In this document: one piece after another, positions 35,233 through 43,902 of the stretch | How positions within the stretch are numbered: position 1 is the first letter of the stretch | How the letters are laid out: the number at the start of each line of letters is the position of its first letter | DNA from: Campylobacter estrildidarum | GTDB lineage: Bacteria; Campylobacterota; Campylobacteria; Campylobacterales; Campylobacteraceae | Reading direction: 5' to 3' | Length of the DNA stretch: 64,000 nucleotides | NCBI RefSeq assembly: GCF_005406205.1 | Contig: NZ_NXLZ01000003.1 | Coordinates: forward strand, 99,106-163,105 | Position numbers and translations under genes: made by a program | The notes under the pieces: model-generated | Told to the model about the DNA's origin: nothing | Seen by the model: only the letters and a program-made list of their open reading frames with translations | Database searches by the model: none

Positions 35233-36343
35233 ATTTTTTTTCAATGAGCTTTTTAAAAGCCTTAGTTTTTCTTATCAAAGACTTTTTATCATCGTTTTAT
35301 CCATTTTCATAGGTGCCTTAACTTGTTCAGCATTTTTAAATATCTATTTTGATATAGATACAAAACTTTCCAAGGAATTAAAAGCTTATGGAGCAAATGT
35401 AATTATAAGTTCTAAAAATATAGATGAAAATTTTATTCCCAATATCAAATATGAAGAAATCAAACAAAAATTAAAAGCTAGAGCTTTAACGCCGTTTTTA
35501 TATGAATTCCTAAATTTAGGCAGCACAAGTGCGGTTGTTTTGGGAACAGATTTTAAAGCCTTAAGACTGACTAAACCTTTTTTAGAGATAAAAGATGGGA
35601 GCTTTTCTTTAAGAGATTTTAACGATAATTCTGTTTTTTTAGGTGTCGATCTAGCTAAACAATTAAACCTTAAAGCAGGAAATGAACTGCAAATTTATAA
35701 TCCAAATAATGGAAAAAGTGTTAAACTAACCATAAAAGCTATATTTTCAAGTAATGATGAATTCGATAGCATAGCCTTAGCGTCTTTAAATGTAATTCAA
35801 AATTTAAGTGATACTCAAGGCATTAATTATGCTAATGCTATAATAGATAGTGATTTTCAAAGCGTTTGGCATAAAACCCAAACTATTAGTGATAATACTA
35901 TCAACGCTAAACCTATATCATCGGTATCTTTAAGTGAAAATTTGGTTCTTAAAAAAATAAAAACCTTAATGTTTTTAATCGTCATTATTGTTTTAATTAT
36001 AGTTACAACCAGTGTTAATACCACACTAAGCTCTATCATATTTTCTAGAAAAAAAGAAATTGCTTTGCGTTTAGCCTTAGGAGCTAAAAAGAGCGAAATT
36101 TTTAAACTTTTTGCAAGTGAATGTTTTATAGTAAGCTTAATAGCAAGCATCATAGGGGCATTTTGTGGAATATTTTTAGCCAATATTTTTGGTTATTTAA
36201 TTTTTAATTCCAGCATTGACTTTAGATTTAAAGCGGTATTAATATCTATCATTATTTCTTTGGCTTTTGCTTTTTTTGCCGCTTTTTTACCTATAAAAAA
36301 GGCTTTAAAAATTAATATTTGTGATAATTTGAAAGGTGATTAA
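35222..36343 (+). CDS. FtsX/MacB-type ABC permease (second)
   Basis: 373 residues with the same layout as the preceding permease: N-terminal helix, periplasmic domain and three C-terminal helices with SRKKEIALRLALGAKKSEIF. Corresponds to Cj1662. It overlaps its neighbour by 11 bases. Two different permeases suggest a heterodimer. Confidence 0.85.
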   Translation: MENRFFFNELFKSLSFSYQRLFIIVLSIFIGALTCSAFLNIYFDIDTKLSKELKAYGANVIISSKNIDENFIPNIKYEEIKQKLKARALTPFLYEFLNLGSTSAVVLGTDFKALRLTKPFLEIKDGSFSLRDFNDNSVFLGVDLAKQLNLKAGNELQIYNPNNGKSVKLTIKAIFSSNDEFDSIALASLNVIQNLSDTQGINYANAIIDSDFQSVWHKTQTISDNTINAKPISSVSLSENLVLKKIKTLMFLIVIIVLIIVTTSVNTTLSSIIFSRKKEIALRLALGAKKSEIFKLFASECFIVSLIASIIGAFCGIFLANIFGYLIFNSSIDFRFKAVLISIIISLAFAFFAAFLPIKKALKINICDNLKGD

Positions 36344-36344
36344 A

Positions 36345-36992
36345 ATGAAAGAATTAATAAAAATAACAAATCTTAGCAAAAATTTTGGCAAAGTTAAGGC
36401 TTTAAATAATATTAATTTAAATGTTTATCAAGGAGAATGGCTTGCCATTATGGGGCCATCAGGAAGTGGTAAATCCACACTTTTAAATATTTTATCTCTA
36501 ATGGATACTCCAAGCAGTGGTCAATATATCTTAGATGGGCAAAATTTAGAACAAATTCAAGAAGAACAAAAAATACAATTACGCAGAGAAAAAATAGGAC
36601 TTATATTTCAGCAATTTCATCTTATCCCTTATCTAAATGCTTTAGAAAATGTGATGCTTTCTCAATATTATCACTCTTGCGTTGATGAAGAAGATGCAAA
36701 AATGATGCTAGAAAAAGTAGGACTTTCACATCGCTTAGATCATTTACCCAATCAACTAAGTGGGGGAGAACAACAAAGAGTATGTATTGCAAGATCTTTG
36801 ATTAACAACCCAGAGCTTTTACTCGCAGACGAACCCACAGGGAATTTAGATGAAGCTAATGAAGAAATCGTTCTTCAAACTTTAAAAAAACTCAAAAATG
36901 AAGGAAAAACAATTATTCTAATCACACACAATCCAGATTTAGCTAAATTTGCTGATAGAACTATATGCTTACATCATGGGGTTTTAAAATGA
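36345..36992 (+). CDS. MacB/LolD-type ABC ATPase
   Basis: A 215-residue ATPase: Walker A GPSGSGKS, Q-loop IFQQFHLIPYLNALENV, signature LSGGEQQRVCIARSL, Walker B LLLADEPTGNLD, H-loop ITHN. The LADEPTGNLD form is typical of the MacB/LolD group that pairs with FtsX-type permeases, here the two genes before it. ATG 36,345 is preceded by AAGGTG; an upstream in-frame GTG overlaps that site. Corresponds to Cj1663. Confidence 0.92.
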   Translation: MKELIKITNLSKNFGKVKALNNINLNVYQGEWLAIMGPSGSGKSTLLNILSLMDTPSSGQYILDGQNLEQIQEEQKIQLRREKIGLIFQQFHLIPYLNALENVMLSQYYHSCVDEEDAKMMLEKVGLSHRLDHLPNQLSGGEQQRVCIARSLINNPELLLADEPTGNLDEANEEIVLQTLKKLKNEGKTIILITHNPDLAKFADRTICLHHGVLK

Positions 36993-37474
36993 AATTTTTA
37001 TGCATTTTTATTGCGCTATTTTTATTTAATGCATGCTCCTTTGAAAATCATAAAAAAAGTACGAAAATAGGAGAAGTGGCTACAGAAATTTCAGCTAAAA
37101 ATCTTTTAGGAGATAAAATTAAACTAAACGATGATAAAAATTCTTTAAAAGTATTAGTTTTTTTTCAAAATGGTTGCTCTTCTTGCTTAAAGGAACTGCC
37201 TTATCTAGATAAATTTGCGCAAAATTATCCAGATAAAATTAGCGTTTATGCGATCAATTCAGCCAATGATATACAAACTATACAATCTTTAGCTAAAAAA
37301 TTTGATTTTAAAAATGTCGAAATTTTAAAAGATGATCTTAAAATAACACAAGATAGGTATGCCATATTTGCAACACCAACAACTATTATCATTAAAGATG
37401 GAATTATAAAAGATAGAATTTTAGGAGAAACACCTTGGGAAAATTTAAAATCCAAGCTTATTTCATTGCTTTAA
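36989..37474 (+). CDS. Thioredoxin-like lipoprotein (first)
   Basis: 161 residues. The signal peptide ends in the lipobox LFNACS, giving a lipoprotein. The TlpA-like fold has its redox motif in NGCSSCLKELPYLDK (CSSC) and the cis-proline loop in FATPTTIII. It probably supplies or removes electrons for periplasmic proteins of the iron system. The ATG overlaps the ATPase stop (ATGA). Corresponds to Cj1664. Confidence 0.9.
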   Translation: MKFLCIFIALFLFNACSFENHKKSTKIGEVATEISAKNLLGDKIKLNDDKNSLKVLVFFQNGCSSCLKELPYLDKFAQNYPDKISVYAINSANDIQTIQSLAKKFDFKNVEILKDDLKITQDRYAIFATPTTIIIKDGIIKDRILGETPWENLKSKLISLL

Positions 37475-37935
37475 TCACAGCTTTATTTTTTATAGCCTGC
37501 AGTGATGGGGAAAATTTTAAAAGTTTGGATAATAAAAATTATAATTTTTCCTATAATGGTTTTGAGAAAAAATTAAAACTCAACCAACAAGATCAAAATT
37601 TTGCTTTAGCATTTTTTACTAAAGATTGTGGGGTTTGCAAAGATCAAATAAAAATTTTACAACAATTAATCCAAAATTATAATTTTAATATCTTTGTAGT
37701 TTTAGGGGATGCAAAAAATTTAAATGATGCAAAAAATTGGGCAAAAGAAAAAGGTTTAACTCAATTAACTTTATTTTATGAAAAAAATGCAGCTAAGTAT
37801 CTTTCAGATTCAATAGGTGGTATTTATGGAGTTCCTGTAATTAGTTTTTTTGAGTCAGGAAAAATGAATAAAAAATTTATAGGATTAACACCTTATCATA
37901 TACTTGAAAATGAAATTAAAAGGATAAAAAATTAA
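37435..37935 (+). CDS. Thioredoxin-like lipoprotein (second), TTG start
   Basis: 166 residues. Lipobox FFIACS, redox motif CGVC in TKDCGVCKDQIKIL, cis-proline region GVPVISFF. Overlaps the previous gene by 40 bases. The start is TTG at 37,435: AGGAG lies 7 bases upstream, inside the preceding gene, and no ATG is placed to give a full signal peptide. Corresponds to Cj1665. Last gene of the Ftr1/P19 run. Confidence 0.87.
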   Translation: MGKFKIQAYFIALITALFFIACSDGENFKSLDNKNYNFSYNGFEKKLKLNQQDQNFALAFFTKDCGVCKDQIKILQQLIQNYNFNIFVVLGDAKNLNDAKNWAKEKGLTQLTLFYEKNAAKYLSDSIGGIYGVPVISFFESGKMNKKFIGLTPYHILENEIKRIKN

Positions 37936-37946
37936 TCTTATCCTTT
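37919..37946. terminator. Hairpin at the end of the iron operon
   Basis: A 9-bp stem AAAGGATAA / TTATCCTTT with the stop codon TAA in the loop. Lies between the convergent lipoprotein and DUF411 genes. Confidence 0.5.
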
Positions 37947-37954
37947 ATAAATAA

Positions 37955-38398
37955 TTAAAGTTTTTGATCTCCTAAAAAATAGCCATAAATTTCATAACTT
38001 CCGTCTTTTTTCATTAAAATGACAGGATATTTTTCATAATGACCTTGCTCCATTCCAGGACTTCCTTGTGGCATTCCAGGAGCTGAAATACCTATAACAT
38101 CTTTTGGTTTATTTTCAAGAAGCCAAGCTACAGCGCTTTCAGGAACATGTCCTTCAACGACATAGCCTTCAATAATTCCTGTATGGCAGCTTTGATATTC
38201 ATTTTTGATACCATATTGATCTTTAATTTTTAAAAAATCATTTGTTTTATGTACTTTTACACTATAACCTTTTTTCTTCATATAGGCTGCCCAATAATCG
38301 CAACACATACAAGTAGGACTTTCATAAATTTCTAAATTTTTAGCTTGTAAAATAGAAACACTTGCAACTACAATAAAAGCTGAAATTATTTTTTTCAT
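37955..38398 (-). CDS. DUF411 periplasmic metal-binding-type protein
   Basis: 147 residues with a signal peptide (about 1-19). The DUF411 signature is YESPTCMCCDYWAAYMKKKG, with a CMCC cluster, followed by YQSCHTG and EGYVVEGHVP. Proteins of this family are often found with copper resistance genes and are thought to bind metal. The C-terminal third has an extra Met/Gly-rich loop (PGMPQGSPGMEQGHYEKYP) with potential copper ligands. No copper ATPase gene is adjacent. Matching position near Cj1666c. Confidence 0.8.
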   Translation of the reverse strand: MKKIISAFIVVASVSILQAKNLEIYESPTCMCCDYWAAYMKKKGYSVKVHKTNDFLKIKDQYGIKNEYQSCHTGIIEGYVVEGHVPESAVAWLLENKPKDVIGISAPGMPQGSPGMEQGHYEKYPVILMKKDGSYEIYGYFLGDQKL

Positions 38399-38466
38399 TT
38401 TCTACTCCCTAAATTTCATTATTTTTAACCATGCAATCTAAATTAACAATATATCAAATTTTACTT

Positions 38467-38712
38467 TTAAACAAAGTAAATCTTTTTGTGCAAAATTAAT
38501 TTTTTATTTAATTGACTTAATCGATATTGTCTATAAGCAATAAAAATAACTCCAATAACCAACCAACAAATCCCACTCCAAATAAGTCCTGACTCTTTTC
38601 CAAGCAATGATATAAAAAATACCCCAATAAAATTCACTAAAGCTGCAACCAAAAACAATATATCTGCTAAACGTTGCTTTTTAAGTTTTTTCAGTTTTTC
38701 ATCTTTTTCCAT
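38467..38712 (-). CDS. Small two-TM membrane protein downstream of obgE
   Basis: 81 residues: a charged N-terminus ([14 protein letters not shown]), two helices (about 16-37 and 42-60) and a basic tail. No family recognised. It overlaps the obgE end by 14 bases and is translationally coupled. In C. jejuni NCTC 11168 the gene after obgE is proB, so this neighbour differs. Confidence 0.65.
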   Translation of the reverse strand: MEKDEKLKKLKKQRLADILFLVAALVNFIGVFFISLLGKESGLIWSGICWLVIGVIFIAYRQYRLSQLNKKLILHKKIYFV

Positions 38713-39745
38713 GTTTTTCCCTTAACTTTTTAATCTCTTCTAAAAGCATAAATTTAAGCTTCTTAAGCCCTGTTTTTTCAAGACTTGAAACCTCTATCAA
38801 AAAGCTTTGTGGATCTTCTATACTTTTTAAATAATCTTTTAAATTTACTATATTCTCTACGATCTGTTTTGCAAAATCAACACCTAAATTCACACTATCA
38901 CTTTTTGAAATCATGATACCAAATTCCCGTCCAAAAAGCTCTTTAGAAAATTTTTCAAGCTCATTTCTTAACACTATAAATTGATCTTTTAAAGGCATTT
39001 CTCTTAAAGGATCCAATACAAAAAGTAAAAAAGATGTTCTTTCTATATGCTTTAAAAAAGCAAGTCCTAAACCTTTGCCTCCACTTGCACCCTCGATAAT
39101 ACCTGGGATATCCGCCATCACAAAAGAATTATACTCATCTACATCAACAAGACCAAGTTTTGGTGTCAGTGTAGTAAATTCATAATTTGCAATTTCAGGT
39201 TTTGCATTTGAAACTACACTAATAAGAGTCGATTTTCCCACATTTGGAAAACCCACAAGTCCTACATCAGCGATCAATTTAAGCTCGAGTCTTACTAAAC
39301 GACTCTCTCCTTTTATGCCAGGTTGTGCATAATCGGGACGTTGATTGGTTGCGTGTTTAAAATGAGTATTTCCAAGACCTCCTTTGCCTCCTTTTAAAAA
39401 TACTTCCCTTTGTCCTTCTTTAGTTAAATCAAGTAAAATTTCATTACTTTGTGCGTCAATTACTTGCGTACCTTCAGGAACAATGAGTTCTAAATTTTCT
39501 CCTTTTTTTCCATTTTTATTACGCCCCATACCGGCTGCACCATTTTGCGCACGAAGTTCCTTTTTTCCTTTAAAATTAACAAGGGTGTGAGTATTGTTAT
39601 CGCATATAAAAATAATATCCCCGCCATTTCCGCCATCGCCACCATCAGGACCGCCCAATGGAACGTGCTTTTCGCGACGAAAACTTACAGCACCTTTACC
39701 TCCATCACCTGAAGCTAAAGTAATTTTAACGCTATCAATAAACAT
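38699..39745 (-). CDS. obgE: Obg GTPase
   Basis: A 348-residue ribosome-associated GTPase. The N-terminal Gly-rich Obg fold (1-160) is present ([21 protein letters not shown] and [12 protein letters not shown]). The G domain has G1 [10 protein letters not shown]2/switch [12 protein letters not shown]3 DIPG and G4 SKSD. Lies downstream of rplU-rpmA on the same strand, with a small ORF and terminator in between. Confidence 0.96.
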   Translation of the reverse strand: MFIDSVKITLASGDGGKGAVSFRREKHVPLGGPDGGDGGNGGDIIFICDNNTHTLVNFKGKKELRAQNGAAGMGRNKNGKKGENLELIVPEGTQVIDAQSNEILLDLTKEGQREVFLKGGKGGLGNTHFKHATNQRPDYAQPGIKGESRLVRLELKLIADVGLVGFPNVGKSTLISVVSNAKPEIANYEFTTLTPKLGLVDVDEYNSFVMADIPGIIEGASGGKGLGLAFLKHIERTSFLLFVLDPLREMPLKDQFIVLRNELEKFSKELFGREFGIMISKSDSVNLGVDFAKQIVENIVNLKDYLKSIEDPQSFLIEVSSLEKTGLKKLKFMLLEEIKKLREKHGKR

Positions 39746-39799
39746 TTATAACCTTAAGATTTTTTGAAGAGAAGTATAACAAAAGAAAGATAAAAACGC

Positions 39800-39833
39800 A
39801 ATTTGAAAGAGAATATTTCGTCTCTTCCAAATT
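39800..39833 (-). terminator. Terminator after the 29-codon ORF
   Basis: Arms AATTTGAAAGAGA and TCTCTTCCAAATT pair over 12 of 13 positions around an 8-base loop. On the minus strand the stem is followed by GCGTTTTTATC, so it can end the small ORF transcript before obgE. Confidence 0.6.
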
Positions 39834-39845
39834 GTAGGACTATTT

Positions 39846-39935
39846 TTATTTGCCCTTTAGGGTATTTCCCCTACCGCCACTACTAGGATTTCCAGTAGTT
39901 GATGGGTAATTTGGATTTGTATTTCCGCCTCCCAT
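39846..39935 (-). CDS. 29-residue Gly/Asn/Pro-rich small protein
   Basis: A 29-codon ORF beginning MGGGNTNPNYPSTTG and ending NTLKGK. It has a strong ribosome site: AAAGGAGAAATA directly before the ATG. No signal peptide or hydrophobic stretch, low complexity (Gly, Asn, Thr, Ser, Pro). Its G+C is visibly higher than the surrounding AT-rich intergenic DNA, and a terminator-like hairpin follows. It lies alone in the 384-base rpmA-obgE gap. Function unknown. Confidence 0.6.
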   Translation of the reverse strand: MGGGNTNPNYPSTTGNPSSGGRGNTLKGK

Positions 39936-40106
39936 TATTTCTCCTTTTATTTAAATTAAACAATGGTATTATACCCCGATCATAAATAAAACTTAAAATA
40001 AAAAGCTTTAAAAACTTAATTCTTATGATTAATTTTTTATTTAAGAATTTAAAAACAAAAATATAATTATAAATAAAAATTAAAAATGTTAGCAAAAGTT
40101 TAAAAT

Positions 40107-40129
40107 TTTCTAGGCAAAAAGCCTAGAAA
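40107..40129 (-). terminator. Terminator after rplU-rpmA
   Basis: A 9-bp perfect stem TTTCTAGGC / GCCTAGAAA with a 5-base loop, directly after the rpmA stop; the minus-strand tail is ATTTTAAACTTTT. The rest of the gap 39,946-40,106 is AT-rich and probably holds the promoter of the small ORF. Confidence 0.75.
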
Positions 40130-40384
40130 TTAAGCAGGATAAACAGAAACTTTTTTTCTATCTTTATCTTTTCTTTCAAATTTAACAAAACCATCAATTA
40201 AGGCAAAGATAGTATGATCTTTTCCTATACCTACATTATTACCTGCGTGAGTTGCAGTTCCTCTTTGACGAATAATGATATTTCCGGCTCTAACAAATTC
40301 ACCACCAAATTTTTTAACACCTAAACGACGACCTATAGAATCGCGATTATTTTGAGTTGAACCTTGACCTTTCTTGTGTGCCAT
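40130..40384 (-). CDS. rpmA: Ribosomal protein bL27
   Basis: 84 residues, normal length. Begins [20 protein letters not shown], the canonical L27 N-terminus; [20 protein letters not shown] is the core. A 50S subunit protein near the peptidyl transferase centre. 10 bases after rplU. Confidence 0.98.
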   Translation of the reverse strand: MAHKKGQGSTQNNRDSIGRRLGVKKFGGEFVRAGNIIIRQRGTATHAGNNVGIGKDHTIFALIDGFVKFERKDKDRKKVSVYPA

Positions 40385-40394
40385 TCTTTACTCC

Positions 40395-40703
40395 TTAAGC
40401 TTTAATATCTTTAACTATAACGCGAGTAAATTGTCTTCTAAAACCTCGTTTGAGTTTAGAATCTTTTCTGCGTCTTTTTTTATAAATTATAACCTTCCTA
40501 TCTTTTCCGTGATTGATCACTTCTAAAACAACTTTTGCACCTGCTACGAAAGGCGCCCCTACCTTAATATCTTTATCGCAAACTGCAAGTACTTCATTCA
40601 CTTCGATAGTAGCTTTACTTTCAGCTTCAAAGTGATCTAGCTTTAATTCATCATTAACGCTAACTTTATACTGCTTTCCGCTGTGTTTTATAATAGCATA
40701 CAT
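40395..40703 (-). CDS. rplU: Ribosomal protein bL21
   Basis: 102 residues. Begins [14 protein letters not shown] and contains [26 protein letters not shown], the L21 signature. First gene of rplU-rpmA; AAGGA precedes the ATG. The 118-base leader up to the next stop holds the promoter; I saw no clear autoregulatory RNA element. Confidence 0.98.
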   Translation of the reverse strand: MYAIIKHSGKQYKVSVNDELKLDHFEAESKATIEVNEVLAVCDKDIKVGAPFVAGAKVVLEVINHGKDRKVIIYKKRRRKDSKLKRGFRRQFTRVIVKDIKA

Positions 40704-40821
40704 TGCTTTTCCTTATAATTTGGTAAGTACCATAAAGCACCGATTTCGGATTTAAAAAGCTTTAATGGTTTAGAAAAACTCTGATTTTACAAAATTTTTC
40801 TTTAAAATTTAATGAATTTTA

Positions 40822-41826
40822 TTAAAAACCAAGCTCTACTCCACCATTTTTATGAAGCTTATAGCTAGGTTTTTTTCCTTTTTCTTGCGTGTTTAATGTA
40901 TTGACATTAAAAAGCGAATTTTGTATCTGCTTTTGTATCATTAAGGCAATATTTTCCCAAGCTTTATATTCTTTTTGAACGTCGCGAGTGACAATTAAAC
41001 TTGTATTTAAAGTCTTTGATAATACAATTTCTCTTGTAGGATAAAATATAAGCTTGTAAGATAGATTAATTTTTAGCTTATTATAAGAAATAAAATTATC
41101 TTGTTTAGATGCATCTAAAATTTTATATTCTAAAATATAATCAGCACCTAAAACATTTCCTAATTTAGAAATTTCTTCACTAGAGCTTTGTTTACTTTCA
41201 ATGAGCTTGTCTTCGTTTTTAAAATCATTCTCTCGCTCTAAGAGAGTAAAATAATCACTATTGGAAAAAACATCGTTTAAGGCTTGAGTTAAATTTTTTC
41301 CTATATTTGCATCATTTTCATCAAAAAGTATGAGTTTTGGCTTTTGATCGCTTTGGTAAAGATATTTATAGGCTAAAAGTCCGATTTGCCAATCGGTTCC
41401 GTTGTTTTCAGCGGAGGTAATTTCATAGCTGTCAATACGTCCATTGCTTACATTTTGAAGTGTATTTTTTGAATTTTGAACAATCTGTCCTTGAGCTGAA
41501 AATTTAAAATCAACGCTTTTAATTTCTTGTCTTAAATTGATTTTTGATACACCTTTAAGCTTGGATAAAGCATCAATTAAAGCGTTGTTTAGCGCTTCTT
41601 CTCTTGTTTGACCAGTTCCAAAACCTTGTGAAATTTTTTGAAACTTAGTTCTTTGATGAGGAAGTGTTTTTGAATTTTGAATATTATCTTGATTACTAAA
41701 ATTGACATCTTCAATAGGAGTGTAATCATAAATAATAACATTTTTTTCATTTGGAGCTTTTATAATATTTTGATTTTCAGCCCAAAGCAAAGATAAAAAA
41801 GCTATTAAAATAAAAAAATTTCTCAT
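40822..41826 (-). CDS. Exported protein of an LpoB-linked cluster (CsgG/TolB-like features)
   Basis: 334 residues with a signal peptide (about 1-16, MRNFFILIAFLSLLWA). The segment TGQTREEALNNALIDALSKLKG is typical of periplasmic LPP20/DUF400-type domains; the later part (TQALNDVFSNSDYFTLLERE, LGNVLGADYILEYKI) resembles the CsgG/TolB-N fold. Corresponds to Cj0092. Starts 1 base after the LpoB-like gene. Role probably in the envelope; unproven. Confidence 0.75.
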   Translation of the reverse strand: MRNFFILIAFLSLLWAENQNIIKAPNEKNVIIYDYTPIEDVNFSNQDNIQNSKTLPHQRTKFQKISQGFGTGQTREEALNNALIDALSKLKGVSKINLRQEIKSVDFKFSAQGQIVQNSKNTLQNVSNGRIDSYEITSAENNGTDWQIGLLAYKYLYQSDQKPKLILFDENDANIGKNLTQALNDVFSNSDYFTLLERENDFKNEDKLIESKQSSSEEISKLGNVLGADYILEYKILDASKQDNFISYNKLKINLSYKLIFYPTREIVLSKTLNTSLIVTRDVQKEYKAWENIALMIQKQIQNSLFNVNTLNTQEKGKKPSYKLHKNGGVELGF

Positions 41827-41827
41827 T

Positions 41828-42442
41828 TTACCAAGTCACCGATTTACTAGTTCCTGTTTTATCAATTGTTTTTTCATCTTCCCAATAAGCAAGTCCTGAG
41901 TTTAAATCTGTAAGTGTTAAATGAAAAAAGTACTCTACTTGTATGTCCCCATTTCTAAGTTTGACATTATCTTGACGAATTTTTCCACTTAAAGAAAAAT
42001 TAGGAGCTATTAAAGTTCCTTTTTGAGAAATAGTATTTTGATTGAATTCTTCATTGTCGCGTAATCCCCTTACAGCTTCACTCATTTCATCACGAGCGCC
42101 TCCTGCTGCAACAGCTGTAGTGAGAATAAATTTACCCGATTTTCTAAGTGCTATGGTAATTTTACTTATAAGCTTATCTGTATCTATTCTTTGCGGTGTA
42201 TCATTGACGATTTTTCCAATAGCTATCACTTTTCTCTGACCTTGTGAAATATTGGAAAAAGCAGGATCTTTCAACATACTCTCGATCATTTCTTGTGCTG
42301 TTTTTTCAAAATCTTCTCTATCAAGTCCTAAAGTTAAAGCATCACCTTGTTTTTCTTGACTTGCATAACCATCTGTATAAACAGGTGCCCCACAAGCTAC
42401 AAAAAAAATAGCTAGAAAACAATAAAAAAATAAATTTCTCAT
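41828..42442 (-). CDS. LpoB-like lipoprotein
   Basis: 204 residues. Lipobox FFVACG gives a lipoprotein. RKVIAIGKIVNDTPQRIDTDKL and KSGKFILTTAVAAGG match the LpoB/penicillin-binding-protein activator family. In E. coli LpoB activates PBP1b; whether this protein does so in Campylobacter is inference. Corresponds to Cj0091. Lies 35 bases after the upstream lipoprotein gene. Confidence 0.85.
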   Translation of the reverse strand: MRNLFFYCFLAIFFVACGAPVYTDGYASQEKQGDALTLGLDREDFEKTAQEMIESMLKDPAFSNISQGQRKVIAIGKIVNDTPQRIDTDKLISKITIALRKSGKFILTTAVAAGGARDEMSEAVRGLRDNEEFNQNTISQKGTLIAPNFSLSGKIRQDNVKLRNGDIQVEYFFHLTLTDLNSGLAYWEDEKTIDKTGTSKSVTW

Positions 42443-42477
42443 TATTAATTCCTTTTTTTAAATTAATTATACTCTAT

Positions 42478-43827
42478 TTAATTTTCAATTTTGTAAATTT
42501 GACTTGGAATCGCTGGGTTAAATGATCTAATTAAAATCAATATATCTTTATTTTGATCTAAAAAATTAGAATAAATTAAATGATTATTATCATCTTGAAT
42601 TTTAATAAAACCATTATTATCGAGCATTAAAATTTGAATATTCTTAGGTAAAAAATTCCAAATTCTCAAATCACTCCTTGTTGTTGTAGCAGTAAAAATA
42701 TTGCTTACAAGAGTTAAAATTCCGCTTTGATCATTGTTTGCTATAGTCATATTTAAACTAGTTTTTAAAAGAGTTGAAATTAAAGATTTAGTAATTTTAG
42801 CATTTAATTCTTCTTTAAATTCGCTTGCAACCACCTCATCAAAATCAAATACATTTGAAGTTTTCACAAAATCTGTATCATTTGAGATATTTAAATAAAC
42901 ATAAGATTCATTTCGCTTTTTTAAAGTTGGTAAAGTCACACTTGCTGTCACGATATGTTGATCAAAAATAAAAGGTAGAGTAAGTGAAAATTCGTCCAAT
43001 GCAGGACTCAAACCATTTTCATAAATGATGAAAACATGTTTTTTTAATTTTTGCGGATTTAAAGCTTTAGAATACTGATCAAAAAGCTCAAATTCTCTTT
43101 GTATTTCCTTATCGTTATTATAGGCTGCATAAACTTCTTTAAATAAATCAGAAGCTTTTTGATAATCATGGTCCATAAAAAAAAATATTGAAGAAATATA
43201 AGTTGCATAAGCGTTTGTGTAATTTTTTTGCGCATGAAATTCTTCAAAAAGATTATTGTATTGATTTGCAATAATTTCAATATTTTTATCGATATTTTGC
43301 TCGAAATTCTCTTCTTTTTCAACCTTTTTTCGCATCTGTTCAATTTGATTAGCAAAATATTCCTTAGCCATCTCTTGTCTTGCTAAAGCACGATTAAATT
43401 CTACCCTAGCATTTGAAAAATCTTTCAAACTCATAAAATTTAAGCCTTTATAAACATTTACCATAGTGCGTTCATACCAAGTACCTTGATAATCATTTAT
43501 TCCATCATTTATTAGTGTAGAAGTTATTAAATTTGTGTTTTTAGAAATAGTGCTTTTTAAATCAACATCATATTTATAAGAATTTTCCACTTGATCAAAA
43601 ATTATGTTACTCAAATTAAAATCTTTGCAATCCCTAGCAATATACGCTGCATTTAAACCTTTAAAAATAGTATCATCATTTTGATGGATCGCTTGTAATT
43701 GTTTTTCAAAAAAATTATGATCACACCTTTTAGAAAACAATTCTTCTTGATAGAGAAAATTTTGTTCTTGGTGAGTTGAGCAGGCGCTTAAAATAAATAT
43801 AATAAAAAATAATATTATTCGATACAT
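42478..43827 (-). CDS. TPR-like lipoprotein (COG3014-type)
   Basis: 449 residues. Lipobox ILSACS. The middle has TPR-like helices (YKGLNFMSLKDFSNARVEFNRALARQ; LFKEVYAAYNN) and the C-terminal half is beta-rich (LPTLKKRNESYVYLNISNDT). Resembles Cj0089. It begins a three-gene envelope cluster with the LpoB-like and CsgG-like genes. Exact function unknown. Confidence 0.78.
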   Translation of the reverse strand: MYRIILFFIIFILSACSTHQEQNFLYQEELFSKRCDHNFFEKQLQAIHQNDDTIFKGLNAAYIARDCKDFNLSNIIFDQVENSYKYDVDLKSTISKNTNLITSTLINDGINDYQGTWYERTMVNVYKGLNFMSLKDFSNARVEFNRALARQEMAKEYFANQIEQMRKKVEKEENFEQNIDKNIEIIANQYNNLFEEFHAQKNYTNAYATYISSIFFFMDHDYQKASDLFKEVYAAYNNDKEIQREFELFDQYSKALNPQKLKKHVFIIYENGLSPALDEFSLTLPFIFDQHIVTASVTLPTLKKRNESYVYLNISNDTDFVKTSNVFDFDEVVASEFKEELNAKITKSLISTLLKTSLNMTIANNDQSGILTLVSNIFTATTTRSDLRIWNFLPKNIQILMLDNNGFIKIQDDNNHLIYSNFLDQNKDILILIRSFNPAIPSQIYKIEN

Positions 43828-43873
43828 TCAAAATAATTCCGTAAAAATTTAATTTTAAACTATATCAAAAAAT

Positions 43874-43901
43874 TAACAATAGCCCAAATGGACTATTGTT
43901 A
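43874..43901 (-). terminator. Terminator after dcuA
   Basis: 12-bp arms TAACAATAGCCC / GGACTATTGTTA with one mismatch and a 4-base loop, followed on the minus strand by ATTTTTTGA. Directly after the dcuA stop. Confidence 0.8.
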
Positions 43902-43902
43902 T

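Noticed and set aside
39883..40095. 70-codon minus-strand frame between rpmA and obgE
   Set aside because: AT-rich, hydrophobic low-complexity product, no ribosome site, and it overlaps the better-supported 29-codon ORF in another frame.
40704..40821. Possible riboswitch or autoregulatory leader before rplU
   Set aside because: No stable stem array or conserved motif seen in the 118 bases; probably only promoter and leader.
43059..43355. 98-codon minus-strand frame inside the TPR-like lipoprotein gene
   Set aside because: Lies in another frame of a full-length gene with signal peptide and lipobox; Lys/Ile-rich product is typical of a shadow frame.
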